This document shows, in pieces, positions 15,504-22,710 of a DNA stretch of 30,416 nucleotides (its first letter is position 1; every line of letters begins with the position of its first letter). The position numbers and the translations under genes are program-made. Source of the DNA: Caccocola sp964450835. GTDB taxonomy: Bacteria; Synergistota; Synergistia; Synergistales; Synergistaceae. Below the pieces are notes generated by a model, which ran no database searches, was not told the origin of the DNA, and saw nothing but the letters and a program-made list of their open reading frames with translations. The stretch is from positions 1-30,416 of the forward strand of contig CAYVEQ010000022.1 of NCBI GenBank assembly GCA_964450835.1. Reading direction: 5' to 3'.

Positions 15504-15579
15504 TATCAGCGGCGGCATGTTAAAATAAAAAACAACCGCCTGTGAGCGGCGATGAAATTTTTTTGAAGGCTTTGAACGA

Positions 15580-16431
15580 ATGACGGCAAAAAGAGGCTTC
15601 ACACATAACACCGATATTGGACAGAATTTCCTGACAGACCGTTCCGTAGCGGCATACGCGGTAAAGCGCGCGAATATCACGGAAAGCGACGTTGTGCTTG
15701 AAATCGGGCCGGGCGGAGGCATATTGACGCGCGAGCTGCTTGCGGCGAAGCCGAAGGCGGTCTATGCCGTCGAAGTTGACGAGCGGCTGCGGCGCGGCCT
15801 CGAAGAACTGACGGAGCGCGACGGGCGGCTCAGTCTTTTCTGGGGCGACGCGGTGCGCTTTGACTACGGCGCGCTGCCAGAGGCGCCGACAAAAATCGTT
15901 GCGAACCTGCCGTATCATATAACGACGCCGCTTTTGTGGACCTTTCTCGAAAAACTTGCGCCCGCCGCGCTGAGACTGATGCTTCTTATGGTGCAGCTTG
16001 AATCCGCCGAACGCATTGCCTCCCCGCCGCGCGGAAGGGCCCGCTCTCCCGTCGGCGTGACGGTGGAGGCGATGGGCGGCGCGGAAATCCTGCGCAAAGT
16101 TCCCCCGCAGGCCTTTTTCCCCAGGCCGCGCGTCAATTCCGCTCTAATCGAAATAAAAACAGAAAAAAACAGAAATCTCGCGAACGACGGAACATGGCGT
16201 GCGCTGCTCGCTCACTCTTTCGCCAAGCGCCGCAAGACGCTGGTCAACAACTGGAGCGCGGGCTGCGAAAATATTGACAGATCACGCGCGCTGGCGTTGC
16301 TTGAAAGGCTGGGCCTTCCGGCCACGGCGCGGGCGGAGGAGCTGACGCTCGAAGAATGGTTCTCGCTCGCTCAAGAGGCGGATTTCCGCATAAAAGGCGA
16401 AGGAGGCGTGCGCGATGCGGAGGAACTTTAA
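15580..16431 (+). CDS. rsmA: 16S rRNA m6,2A1518/A1519 dimethyltransferase RsmA (KsgA)
   Basis: A 283-residue SAM-dependent methyltransferase that dimethylates two adenines in the 3' terminal helix of 16S rRNA. The N-terminal signature is DIGQNFL (12-18). The SAM-binding motif I is EIGPGGGILT (41-50), the acidic motif II is VEVDE, and the catalytic motif IV is NLPYHIT (109-115). The C-terminal helical domain holds FFPRPRVNSALI and FAKRRKTLVNN. The length is usual. The last 17 bases overlap trmB. The 5' leader contains a small CCGC/GCGG hairpin near 15536-15549. Confidence 0.96.
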   Translation: MTAKRGFTHNTDIGQNFLTDRSVAAYAVKRANITESDVVLEIGPGGGILTRELLAAKPKAVYAVEVDERLRRGLEELTERDGRLSLFWGDAVRFDYGALPEAPTKIVANLPYHITTPLLWTFLEKLAPAALRLMLLMVQLESAERIASPPRGRARSPVGVTVEAMGGAEILRKVPPQAFFPRPRVNSALIEIKTEKNRNLANDGTWRALLAHSFAKRRKTLVNNWSAGCENIDRSRALALLERLGLPATARAEELTLEEWFSLAQEADFRIKGEGGVRDAEEL

Positions 16432-17350
16432 CGACGTTATAGTGTCGCGGAAGGACAACCTGCCTGTTGACTGGAAGGCGCTGTCGCCCTCGGGGCGCGT
16501 CATGGTGGAAATCGGATTCGGCAACGGCGAGTTCCTGGAATATCTGGGACGCGCGAACCCGGACAAGCTTATTGTCGGCGTGGAGGTCTCGCAATGGTGC
16601 GCCGGAAAGGGGGCGCGCCGCGCGCTCGAGGCCGGGCTCACAAACATTCGTATAATGCACGGCGACGCGCGCTTTCTTCTGCGGCGCTGCTTCGCGCCGG
16701 AGAGCGTCGAAAAGGTCTACATGAACTTTCCCTGCCCGTGGCCCAAGACGCGCCATGCGCAGAGACGGGTGACCGTGCCGGCTTTCGCCGGCCTTATCGA
16801 GTATCTGCTTGAACCGGGCGGGAGTTTCGAACTCGCGACCGACGTGGAATGGTACGCCGAGGAGACGGCGAAGGCTTTTGCCTCGTGTCCTTCTTTCCGC
16901 GCTGAGGCGGCGGTGAAAAATCCGCCGCGCCCTTACGTCACCAAATACGAAAGAAAATGGAAGGCCATGGACAAAGAGACGTGGCTGCTCGTGATACACA
17001 AAGAAGGCGCGCTCGCCGCGACGCCCGAAAAAGAGGAGGAGTGGCCGATGGAGGGAGAAGCCGAGACTAAAAAAAGCGTGAAAGAAGTTCTTGAACTGCT
17101 GCGAGGCGCCGAGGGCAAGGGCGTCGGCGGCGCGGGTCACTGGGCTTTCCGGGAGTCCTTCCTCTCCGGAGAGGGCGTCGGCCTTCTGCTTGTCATAACG
17201 GCGGACGAGGGCTTCGAACAGCATTTCTATCTCAAAGTGCTGCCGAACCCGCGCGGAGTTACCGTAAAAGTAGATTCCTCGGGGCATCCTTACAGGACGC
17301 CGGCCGTGCGGGGCGCGCTGCGAAAAGCGCTCGCCGCAGCCGGAAACTGA
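16415..17350 (+). CDS. trmB: tRNA m7G46 methyltransferase TrmB with C-terminal extension
   Basis: A 311-residue protein that methylates guanine-46 in the tRNA variable loop. The SAM motif EIGFGNGEFLE is at 32-42. The family signature near 104-118 reads NFPCPWPKTRHAQRR, with C107 where most relatives have aspartate (FPDPW). The conserved ELATDVEWY-type stretch follows. Ordinary TrmB is about 210-240 residues. Here a further 100 residues begin near 205, with a Glu-rich linker and then a compact basic domain. Extended forms exist in some thermophile lineages, but I cannot tell whether this extension is the same. The start overlaps rsmA by 17 bases. Confidence 0.88.
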   Translation: MRRNFNDVIVSRKDNLPVDWKALSPSGRVMVEIGFGNGEFLEYLGRANPDKLIVGVEVSQWCAGKGARRALEAGLTNIRIMHGDARFLLRRCFAPESVEKVYMNFPCPWPKTRHAQRRVTVPAFAGLIEYLLEPGGSFELATDVEWYAEETAKAFASCPSFRAEAAVKNPPRPYVTKYERKWKAMDKETWLLVIHKEGALAATPEKEEEWPMEGEAETKKSVKEVLELLRGAEGKGVGGAGHWAFRESFLSGEGVGLLLVITADEGFEQHFYLKVLPNPRGVTVKVDSSGHPYRTPAVRGALRKALAAAGN

Positions 17351-17437
17351 CAAAAGACAGACGCGGCTGGTTTTCGCGCGCCTTGAGGCACAGGCCGCCT
17401 CTCCCGGAAAACGGCGCGTTTTTCCGCGGCGCCGCTA

Positions 17438-17466
17438 TGTACAGCGGCGGTTCGCGCGGCTATACT
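17438..17466 (+). promoter_or_regulatory. Possible rsmD promoter
   Basis: TGTACA (17438-17443), a 17-base spacer and TATACT (17461-17466) lie 33 bases before the rsmD start. The -35 box falls within a 7-bp hairpin (CGCCGCT/AGCGGCG). Confidence 0.4.
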
Positions 17467-17498
17467 TTTCATATAAAGAGAACGGGAGTGGGGCGGCG

Positions 17499-17996
17499 TT
17501 GAAAGAAATGAGGCCCACGTCAGGCAAGGTCATGCTGGCGCTTTTCAACATACTCGGCGACATAAGCGGGAAAAGTTTCCTCGACCTTTTTTCGGGAAGC
17601 GGACGCGTCGCCGCGAACGCAAAGCTCAAAGGCGCCTCTCCCGTCGTGGCTGTCGAGTGCGACCGCTCGCGGCACGCTGTCATTGCCAAAACTGCGCCGT
17701 CCGGCGTGAAATGTCTGCGCGCCGACGTCCGCCGCGCCGTCCCTAAGATGGCGAAAAACGGGGAACGGTTCGACATTATCTTCTGCGACCCTCCCTACAG
17801 CCTGGGCTGGGGAAAGGAGCTGCCGGAACTCATAGCCGCCAACGAAAGTATCCTGGCGGAAGGCGGCGTCTGGATATTCGAGCGCGCGGAAGAAGAGGAG
17901 CCGACTTTGTCTGTCTCGGGCAGATGGAGGCGCGAGGACAGAAGCTACGGCGGCACGGTACTGAGTTTCTACACAAGGAGGAAGGACGATGATTAG
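17499..17996 (+). CDS. rsmD: 16S rRNA m2G966 methyltransferase RsmD, short N-terminus
   Basis: A 165-residue RsmD-family methyltransferase. It begins at the conserved RPTS motif (residues 5-8). The SAM motif LDLFSGSGRVA is at 28-38 and the catalytic DPPY at 97-100. Relatives usually have 15-25 more residues before RPTS (an MRVIAGKxKG-like segment). That segment is absent. The frame remains open upstream but has no recognisable MRVIAG-type sequence. The TTG at 17499 has a GGGAG site about ten bases upstream; ATG 17508 is an alternative. The end overlaps coaD by eight bases. Confidence 0.85.
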   Translation: MKEMRPTSGKVMLALFNILGDISGKSFLDLFSGSGRVAANAKLKGASPVVAVECDRSRHAVIAKTAPSGVKCLRADVRRAVPKMAKNGERFDIIFCDPPYSLGWGKELPELIAANESILAEGGVWIFERAEEEEPTLSVSGRWRREDRSYGGTVLSFYTRRKDDD

Positions 17997-18486
17997 AGCC
18001 GTCTACCCCGGCTCCTTCGACCCGATAACGAACGGCCACATATACATATCGGAAAGAGCCGCCGCTCTCTTTGACGAACTTATCGTCGCGGTGCTCGTCA
18101 ACCCGGAGAAAAGCTCTACCTTCAGCGAGGAGGAGCGCCAGATAATGGCGAAAGAGGCGCTGGCCTATCTCCCGAACGTGAAAGTCAGCTACTTCAACGG
18201 CCTGCTCGTCGACTTCATGAGACAGCAGCAGAGCCGCATAATAGTCCGCGGACTGCGCGCGCTCTCAGACTTCGAGTACGAGTTTCAGCTCGCGCAGATG
18301 AACCGCCAGCTCGCGCCCGAGATAGAAACTTTCTTCATAGCGACGGACGCCAAATATTCATACCTCTCAAGCCGCGGCATCAAGGCCGCGTTCAGGTTCG
18401 GCGGCGCAGTGCGCGACATGGTCCCGCCCGGGGTCTACCGCAGACTGCGCGAAAGAATACGCCGCGGAGAAAGCGGCGGAAAATAA
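17989..18486 (+). CDS. coaD: Phosphopantetheine adenylyltransferase CoaD
   Basis: A 165-residue nucleotidyltransferase for the penultimate step of coenzyme A synthesis (4'-phosphopantetheine + ATP to dephospho-CoA). The TNGH motif near residues 14-17 follows YPGSFDP. The conserved IIVRGLRALSDFEYEFQLAQMNR block is present in the middle, read in parts. The late motif here reads YSYLSSRGIK, slightly different from the common SSSxVKE form. It is translationally coupled to rsmD and ends at a strong terminator. Confidence 0.96.
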   Translation: MIRAVYPGSFDPITNGHIYISERAAALFDELIVAVLVNPEKSSTFSEEERQIMAKEALAYLPNVKVSYFNGLLVDFMRQQQSRIIVRGLRALSDFEYEFQLAQMNRQLAPEIETFFIATDAKYSYLSSRGIKAAFRFGGAVRDMVPPGVYRRLRERIRRGESGGK

Positions 18487-18491
18487 AAAAA

Positions 18492-18526
18492 CGCGGCTCC
18501 GCGGCGCGGAAGCCGCGATTTTTTTT
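18492..18526. terminator. Bidirectional terminator between coaD and tmcAL
   Basis: CGCGGCT (18492-18498) pairs with AGCCGCG (18511-18517). The stem is flanked by an A-run on the left and eight T residues on the right (18519-18526). It ends coaD on the plus strand and could also serve tmcAL on the minus strand. Confidence 0.8.
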
Positions 18527-18555
18527 CGCGCTGCGGCGCGCTTTCGCGGCGAGCA

Positions 18556-19779
18556 TTACGCCATAATCACGCGGCGCTTTCGCTCCTCTCCGAATTTCCC
18601 GTCAGGCACAAGCTCCTCCCATAACTCGCAGGCAAGCAGTTCAAACCTCGCGCACTCGGCCGAATAGCGCGAAAGGCGGAAAGCCTGCCCGTACGTTGAA
18701 ACGATCGGCAAAGATGCCCGGCTTTTCATCTCACGCATGAGAGCGCGCCCCGTGCCGTTCATGGCAAGGGGCCTTATATAAGGAGGGCCTACGCGCTGCA
18801 AGGCGCGGTTGAACCAGTGGGGCAGGCCCAGCTCGGCGTGCAGCGCGGCGCGCCTCAGCCGTCCGGCGGGATAGCGTTTCGACGTGCATCGCTCAAGCCA
18901 TTCCTCAAAGCTGTGCGAGGAAAGAGCGGCCCCGCGCATCTTGTATTCTATGCCCTCCGAGATTTCCGCGATGCCGCGCAACTCCTCAGGCGAAGCGCGA
19001 AGCAGGGCCGCGCGCAGCAGTTTCCAATAACTTTCATAACCCAAGCAGAGACGCCCGTCCGCAAGAGCGCGCGCGACGACGCAGGCCGAAGGTTCCGGTA
19101 TCGCGGCGAAGGCCTCGGGCGCGCGGTTTTCGCGCAAAGCGCGGCGGATTGCCGTCGCGCTTGATATTTCCTCAAGCTCGGTGCTGTTGTAGGCTCCTCC
19201 GGTTCTCTGTATGGCAAGGGGCGAAAGAGCGTAATTTTTCTTTTTTACGCGAGCCATGTAGGAAAGCGCCAAACTGTTGTTGCTCCCCGCGAATATCCGC
19301 GCGCTTCCTGGAATCGTCTCCTCAGCGGCGCGGGCGCGCGACTCCGCGAAAGAAAAGCCGAGCGCCAGATGTTTTTTCAGCGACTGCTTGAAAGGCTCTG
19401 GCTCTTCGAGTATCATATCAATGGTACTGTCTGTCAGGCAGGACGGGTCCTCGGCGCCGAAAGAGATGTGCGTCACGACGTTCGTCGCTGCCAGTATATC
19501 AACCGCGCCGCCTGAGAAGACTCCTGCGTTGTGAGCCGAGAAAAGGACGGGGAGCTCGAGGATCAGGTCCGCACCGCAGGTGAGCGCCGCCTCGGCTCTT
19601 GTCCATTTGTCGGCGAGGGCGGGTTCGCCGCGCTGTACGAAATCCGACGACAAGACGACCGCGACGGCTCGCGCCCCGCAGGCTTCGCGGGTTCTTTTTA
19701 TGTGGAGCAGATGGCCCTTGTGAAAGGGATTGTATTCGGCGACGATCCCGGCGACGGGATTCAGCATAAAATTTTTCAC
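18556..19779 (-). CDS. tmcAL: tRNA(Met) cytidine acetate ligase TmcAL
   Basis: A 407-residue nucleotidyltransferase-fold protein (formerly the DUF795 / YlbM family). It makes N4-acetylcytidine at position 34 of elongator tRNA-Met from acetate and ATP. The signature GIVAEYNPFHKGHLLHI contains the HxGH nucleotide motif at 20-23. VLSSDFVQRGEPA and the WTRAEAAL segment follow, as in the family, and SFGAED appears near 110. The start is GTG 19779, chosen because AGGAAAGGA lies just before it; ATG 19767 has no suitable site. It is divergent from ackA, whose enzyme handles the same metabolite, acetate. Confidence 0.92.
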   Translation of the reverse strand: MKNFMLNPVAGIVAEYNPFHKGHLLHIKRTREACGARAVAVVLSSDFVQRGEPALADKWTRAEAALTCGADLILELPVLFSAHNAGVFSGGAVDILAATNVVTHISFGAEDPSCLTDSTIDMILEEPEPFKQSLKKHLALGFSFAESRARAAEETIPGSARIFAGSNNSLALSYMARVKKKNYALSPLAIQRTGGAYNSTELEEISSATAIRRALRENRAPEAFAAIPEPSACVVARALADGRLCLGYESYWKLLRAALLRASPEELRGIAEISEGIEYKMRGAALSSHSFEEWLERCTSKRYPAGRLRRAALHAELGLPHWFNRALQRVGPPYIRPLAMNGTGRALMREMKSRASLPIVSTYGQAFRLSRYSAECARFELLACELWEELVPDGKFGEERKRRVIMA

Positions 19780-19845
19780 CGTCCTTTCCTCTAATAGGAT
19801 AACACAGCGGCGGTGCGATAAATTAAGGGAGGCAATCCGGTTCCA

Positions 19846-21048
19846 ATGAAAATTCTTGTTCTCAACTGCGGCAGCTCTTCACTGAAATATCAGCTAATCG
19901 ACATGGACGAGGAGAAAGTCCTTGCCAAAGGACTCGTCGAGCGTATCGGCATCGAGGGTTCGCGCATCAAGCATACCAAGACAGGCCTCGACGCGGTAAC
20001 GCGCGAAGTGCCGTTCGCCAATCACTCCGCCGCCATCAAATACGTGCTCGACATTCTTGTCGATCCGGAACTCGGTGTTCTCAAGAGCCTCGACGAACTT
20101 TCCGCGACAGGCCACCGCATCGTTCACGGCGGTGAGAGATTCACGAAATCCGTCCTTGTCACTCCGGAGGTCATAAGCGGTATCGAAGAAGTCATCCCTC
20201 TGGCTCCTCTGCATAATCCCGCGAACCTCATGGGCTTGAAGGCTGTTATGGACGTTCTCCCCGGCAAGCCGAACGTCGTCGCCTTCGACACAGCCTTCCA
20301 CCAGACGATGCCGCCCAAAGCATTCATCTACGGCATCCCCTATGAATATTATGAGAAAGACGGCATCCGCCGCTACGGTTTCCACGGCACGAGCCATGGC
20401 TATGTTTCGGCCAGAGCAGCCGAAATACTCGGCAAGGATATTAAAGAACTGAAAATAATCACCTGCCACCTCGGCAACGGAAGCTCCGTCACGGCGGTCG
20501 ACGGCGGAAAATCCGTAGACACATCGATGGGCATGGGCACCTGCGAAGGCGTAATCATGGGCACACGCTGCGGCAATATAGACCCTGTCGCGGTACTCTC
20601 GCTTATTGAAAAGACAGGCGACGCGCAGAAAGTCAGCGACATACTGCACAAGAAATCCGGTCTTCTCGGCGTCTCCGGCGTTTCAAGCGACCTCCGCGAC
20701 GTCGAGGAGGCGGCGGGAAAAGGCTGCGAACGCTCGAAGATTGCGCAGGATATACTGATTACCGGCGTTAAGAAATACATCGCCTCCTACGCCGCGGAAA
20801 TGGGCGGAGTCGACGTGGTGGTCTTCACCGCCGGCATCGGCGAAAACGGAATCTCCTTCCGCGAGGCCGTCTGCAAAGACATGGAATTCATGGGCATCAA
20901 AATCGATCCGGCCAAGAACAACTGCCGCGGCAAAGAAGTCGTCATCAGCGCGTCCGACTCCAGGGTAACGGTAATGGTGGTGCCGACAGACGAAGAGATG
21001 GTAATCGCCCGCGACACAAAAAGATGCGTGGAGGAAGCCGGCAGATAG
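19846..21048 (+). CDS. ackA: Acetate kinase
   Basis: A 400-residue ASKHA-fold kinase interconverting acetate + ATP and acetyl phosphate + ADP. The N-terminal signature is VLNCGSSSLKYQL with N7. The second family signature GYGFHGTSHGY-like element is present (RRYGFHGTSHGYVS), followed by HLGNGSSVTAVDGGKSVDTSMG. The length is typical. The best ribosome site, AAGGGAGG (19825-19832), is 13 bases from ATG 19846, slightly far. No pta is present. The DUF177 gene follows after two bases. It likely yields ATP from acetyl phosphate during amino-acid or peptide fermentation. Confidence 0.97.
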   Translation: MKILVLNCGSSSLKYQLIDMDEEKVLAKGLVERIGIEGSRIKHTKTGLDAVTREVPFANHSAAIKYVLDILVDPELGVLKSLDELSATGHRIVHGGERFTKSVLVTPEVISGIEEVIPLAPLHNPANLMGLKAVMDVLPGKPNVVAFDTAFHQTMPPKAFIYGIPYEYYEKDGIRRYGFHGTSHGYVSARAAEILGKDIKELKIITCHLGNGSSVTAVDGGKSVDTSMGMGTCEGVIMGTRCGNIDPVAVLSLIEKTGDAQKVSDILHKKSGLLGVSGVSSDLRDVEEAAGKGCERSKIAQDILITGVKKYIASYAAEMGGVDVVVFTAGIGENGISFREAVCKDMEFMGIKIDPAKNNCRGKEVVISASDSRVTVMVVPTDEEMVIARDTKRCVEEAGR

Positions 21049-21050
21049 TA

Positions 21051-21626
21051 ATGTCCGAATATCTTGAATCTGCTCCGAAAAGCTGGAAATGCAGACTCGT
21101 ATTGTCCGCCGTTCCCCGCGACGGCACGCCTTACGAGGATGAGTTCGTCCTGCCTTTCGACATCGCGGTCAATTACTGGAACCAGATATACAGGCCGATG
21201 TCAGGCCTCGCGGTGAAAATCACGGCATTTCGCACGGAAGGGCGCGTGGCGGCGGAAGTTTCTGTCGATACCGAGGTCGAAGCGCCCTGCGCACGCTGTC
21301 TTGAGCCTGCGAAAAGCCGTATAAGCGGCAGTCTTCGCTACCTGTTTTCGCTGCGCCGCGACGAGCAGACAAAAGACAAAAACGACGGAACACAGGACGG
21401 GGAAGAGGAAATAATACTTCTTGACTCATGGGAAGACGAGATAGACCTTTCGCAGATGGTGTGGGAGACGCTGGTGACGGCGCTCCCCGCCACACTGCTC
21501 TGCTCGCCCGACTGCCGCGGTCTCTGCCCGCGCTGCGGCGCAAACCTGAACAACGGTCCCTGCTCCTGCAAATCGGACGGACGCGACCCCCGGTTTAACG
21601 TTCTGAGGAAATTTATGGCGAGTTAA
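21051..21626 (+). CDS. yceD: DUF177 / YceD family protein
   Basis: A 191-residue member of the DUF177 (YceD) family, which almost always precedes rpmF and is linked to 23S rRNA or large-subunit maturation. The signature CARCLEP is near 81-87. An acidic stretch in the middle (DGEEEIILLDSWEDE) is typical. The C-terminal CxxDCRGLCPRCGANLN block carries the conserved cysteines. The start at ATG 21051 leaves a two-base gap after ackA; a longer frame from GTG 21024 would overlap ackA. Its position just before rpmF fits the family. Confidence 0.88.
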   Translation: MSEYLESAPKSWKCRLVLSAVPRDGTPYEDEFVLPFDIAVNYWNQIYRPMSGLAVKITAFRTEGRVAAEVSVDTEVEAPCARCLEPAKSRISGSLRYLFSLRRDEQTKDKNDGTQDGEEEIILLDSWEDEIDLSQMVWETLVTALPATLLCSPDCRGLCPRCGANLNNGPCSCKSDGRDPRFNVLRKFMAS

Positions 21627-21656
21627 AAAATAAATACTGCAAAAGATTCCAAGCGG

Positions 21657-21665
21657 TGATATAAT
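21657..21665 (+). promoter_or_regulatory. Extended -10 element before rpmF
   Basis: TGATATAAT gives a TGn extended -10 with a perfect TATAAT (21660-21665), 50 bases before rpmF. There is no good -35 box. It suggests rpmF can be transcribed separately from the DUF177 gene. Confidence 0.45.
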
Positions 21666-21714
21666 TGCCAAGTTGACATTATGTACCGGCGAAGATTTAA
21701 GGGGGGAAAAGACA

Positions 21715-21918
21715 ATGGCAACTCCAAAAAGGCGAGTATCCCACTCCCGCACACACAACCGCAAAGCCCACTGGCTCGGTTCGTTAGACGCTCCCAGCCT
21801 CACGACGTGCAAGCACTGCGGCGAGGTCATAGAGACTTACCGCGCGTGCCCGGCCTGCGGCTACTACAAGGGCCGTCAGGTTCTCAAAATCACAGAAGAG
21901 AAGAAGAGCGCCGAATAA
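21715..21918 (+). CDS. rpmF: Large-subunit ribosomal protein bL32
   Basis: A 67-residue zinc-ribbon ribosomal protein. The N-terminus MATPKRRVSHSRTHNRKAHW is typical. The cysteines CKHC and CPAC form a C4 zinc site (the C+ paralogue, not the zinc-free one). A GGGGGG-rich ribosome site precedes ATG 21715 by about nine bases. A terminator follows. Confidence 0.97.
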   Translation: MATPKRRVSHSRTHNRKAHWLGSLDAPSLTTCKHCGEVIETYRACPACGYYKGRQVLKITEEKKSAE

Positions 21919-21942
21919 ATTTTTTCAGACAGACTTCCGTCT

Positions 21943-21980
21943 CGCGGCCAAAGCGCGCGCGTTGGCCGCGGCCATTTTAT
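21943..21980 (+). terminator. Terminator after rpmF
   Basis: A perfect 9-bp stem CGCGGCCAA/TTGGCCGCG (21943-21951 with 21962-21970) has a 10-base GC loop and is followed by GCCATTTTAT. The T-run is short but the stem is very strong. Confidence 0.65.
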
Positions 21981-22039
21981 CTTCCCTCCGCGTTCCCGAT
22001 CGACCCGAGAAAATTTCAAACAAAAAACCTTCCGCGCTA

Positions 22040-22068
22040 TTGACAAAGAGGCGGGATTATAATATCTT
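22040..22068 (+). promoter_or_regulatory. Promoter of the fapR-plsX-fab operon
   Basis: A perfect TTGACA (22040-22045), a 17-base spacer and TATCTT (22063-22068). A TATAAT at 22058-22063 overlaps but would leave only a 12-base spacer. The promoter is 52 bases before fapR. Confidence 0.6.
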
Positions 22069-22075
22069 GGCTGAT

Positions 22076-22094
22076 GTTAAGAGTTGCTCTTAAC
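22076..22094. promoter_or_regulatory. Candidate FapR operator, perfect 8+8 palindrome
   Basis: GTTAAGAG and CTCTTAAC flank a TTG centre. The palindrome lies eight bases after the -10 box and 26 bases before fapR, where autorepression is expected. FapR in Bacillus binds a 17-bp inverted repeat in the same position relative to its own promoter. The sequence here differs from the Bacillus consensus (TTAGTACC-like), so lineage-specific recognition is inferred. Confidence 0.6.
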
Positions 22095-22119
22095 ACGAGA
22101 TTGTTTTTAGGAGAGAACG

Positions 22120-22710
22120 ATGCGTTCAGAAAGCAGAAAAAGGCGCCACAGCCAGCTCTTAAAACTGATAGAGACCGACCCTCTGCTCACCGACGAGGAA
22201 ATCTCATCAAAACTCGGAGTGAGCCTAAGCACCGTGAGGCTTGACAGAGGACTGCTCGCGATACCCGAGCTCCGCGAAAGGACTCGCGCCATGGCGGAGC
22301 ATGCCTCGCGCAGGCTGAAGTCTTTGCGCGACGACGAGGTCGTCGGCGAGCTTCTCGGGCTTGAGCCGAACAACTGGGCGCTCTCCATTCTCCAGATTGC
22401 ACCGGAAATGGCTTTCAGAAGAACGGATATGGCAGGCGACTACTACATCTACGCGCAGGCCGTCTCTCTTGCCATCGCGACGATAGACGCGGAAATGGTC
22501 GTCTCCGCGGCGGCTCGCCTGAAATACAGCCAGCCCGCCTACATCGGAGAAAAAATAATAGCGCGCTCAAAGGTCGGAACGCATAAAGGCAATAAATACG
22601 TCGTGAGCGTTCACTCAAAAATCGGAGAGAGAGAGATATTCGTAGGGCGTTTCGTCGTCGCCGCGATAGATAATCACAATGACGAAAAAGTGGGGAACGG
22701 GAAATGCTGA
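22120..22710 (+). CDS. fapR: Fatty acid biosynthesis transcriptional repressor FapR
   Basis: A 196-residue repressor whose ligand in Bacillus is malonyl-CoA. The N-terminal DeoR-like HTH is at about 13-45 (LLTDEEISSKLGVSLSTVRLDR in parts), followed by the LAIPELRER linker. The C-terminal hot-dog fold covers about 65-190 with IYAQAVSLAIATID and the VHSKIGEREIFVGRF element. The AGGAGA site precedes ATG 22120. The end overlaps plsX by seven bases, so the repressor leads the operon it should control. FapR is best known in Firmicutes but is also found in Synergistota. Confidence 0.93.
   Translation: MRSESRKRRHSQLLKLIETDPLLTDEEISSKLGVSLSTVRLDRGLLAIPELRERTRAMAEHASRRLKSLRDDEVVGELLGLEPNNWALSILQIAPEMAFRRTDMAGDYYIYAQAVSLAIATIDAEMVVSAAARLKYSQPAYIGEKIIARSKVGTHKGNKYVVSVHSKIGEREIFVGRFVVAAIDNHNDEKVGNGKC

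Noticed and set aside
14394..15545. 383-codon plus-strand frame opposite lepA
   Set aside because: A shadow of LepA, with composition rich in Arg, Val and His as expected from reverse reading and no recognisable motif.
15536..15561. CCGC/GCGG hairpin followed by T-run before rsmA as a terminator
   Set aside because: The stem is only four pairs and the T-run begins about ten bases later, so termination is unlikely.
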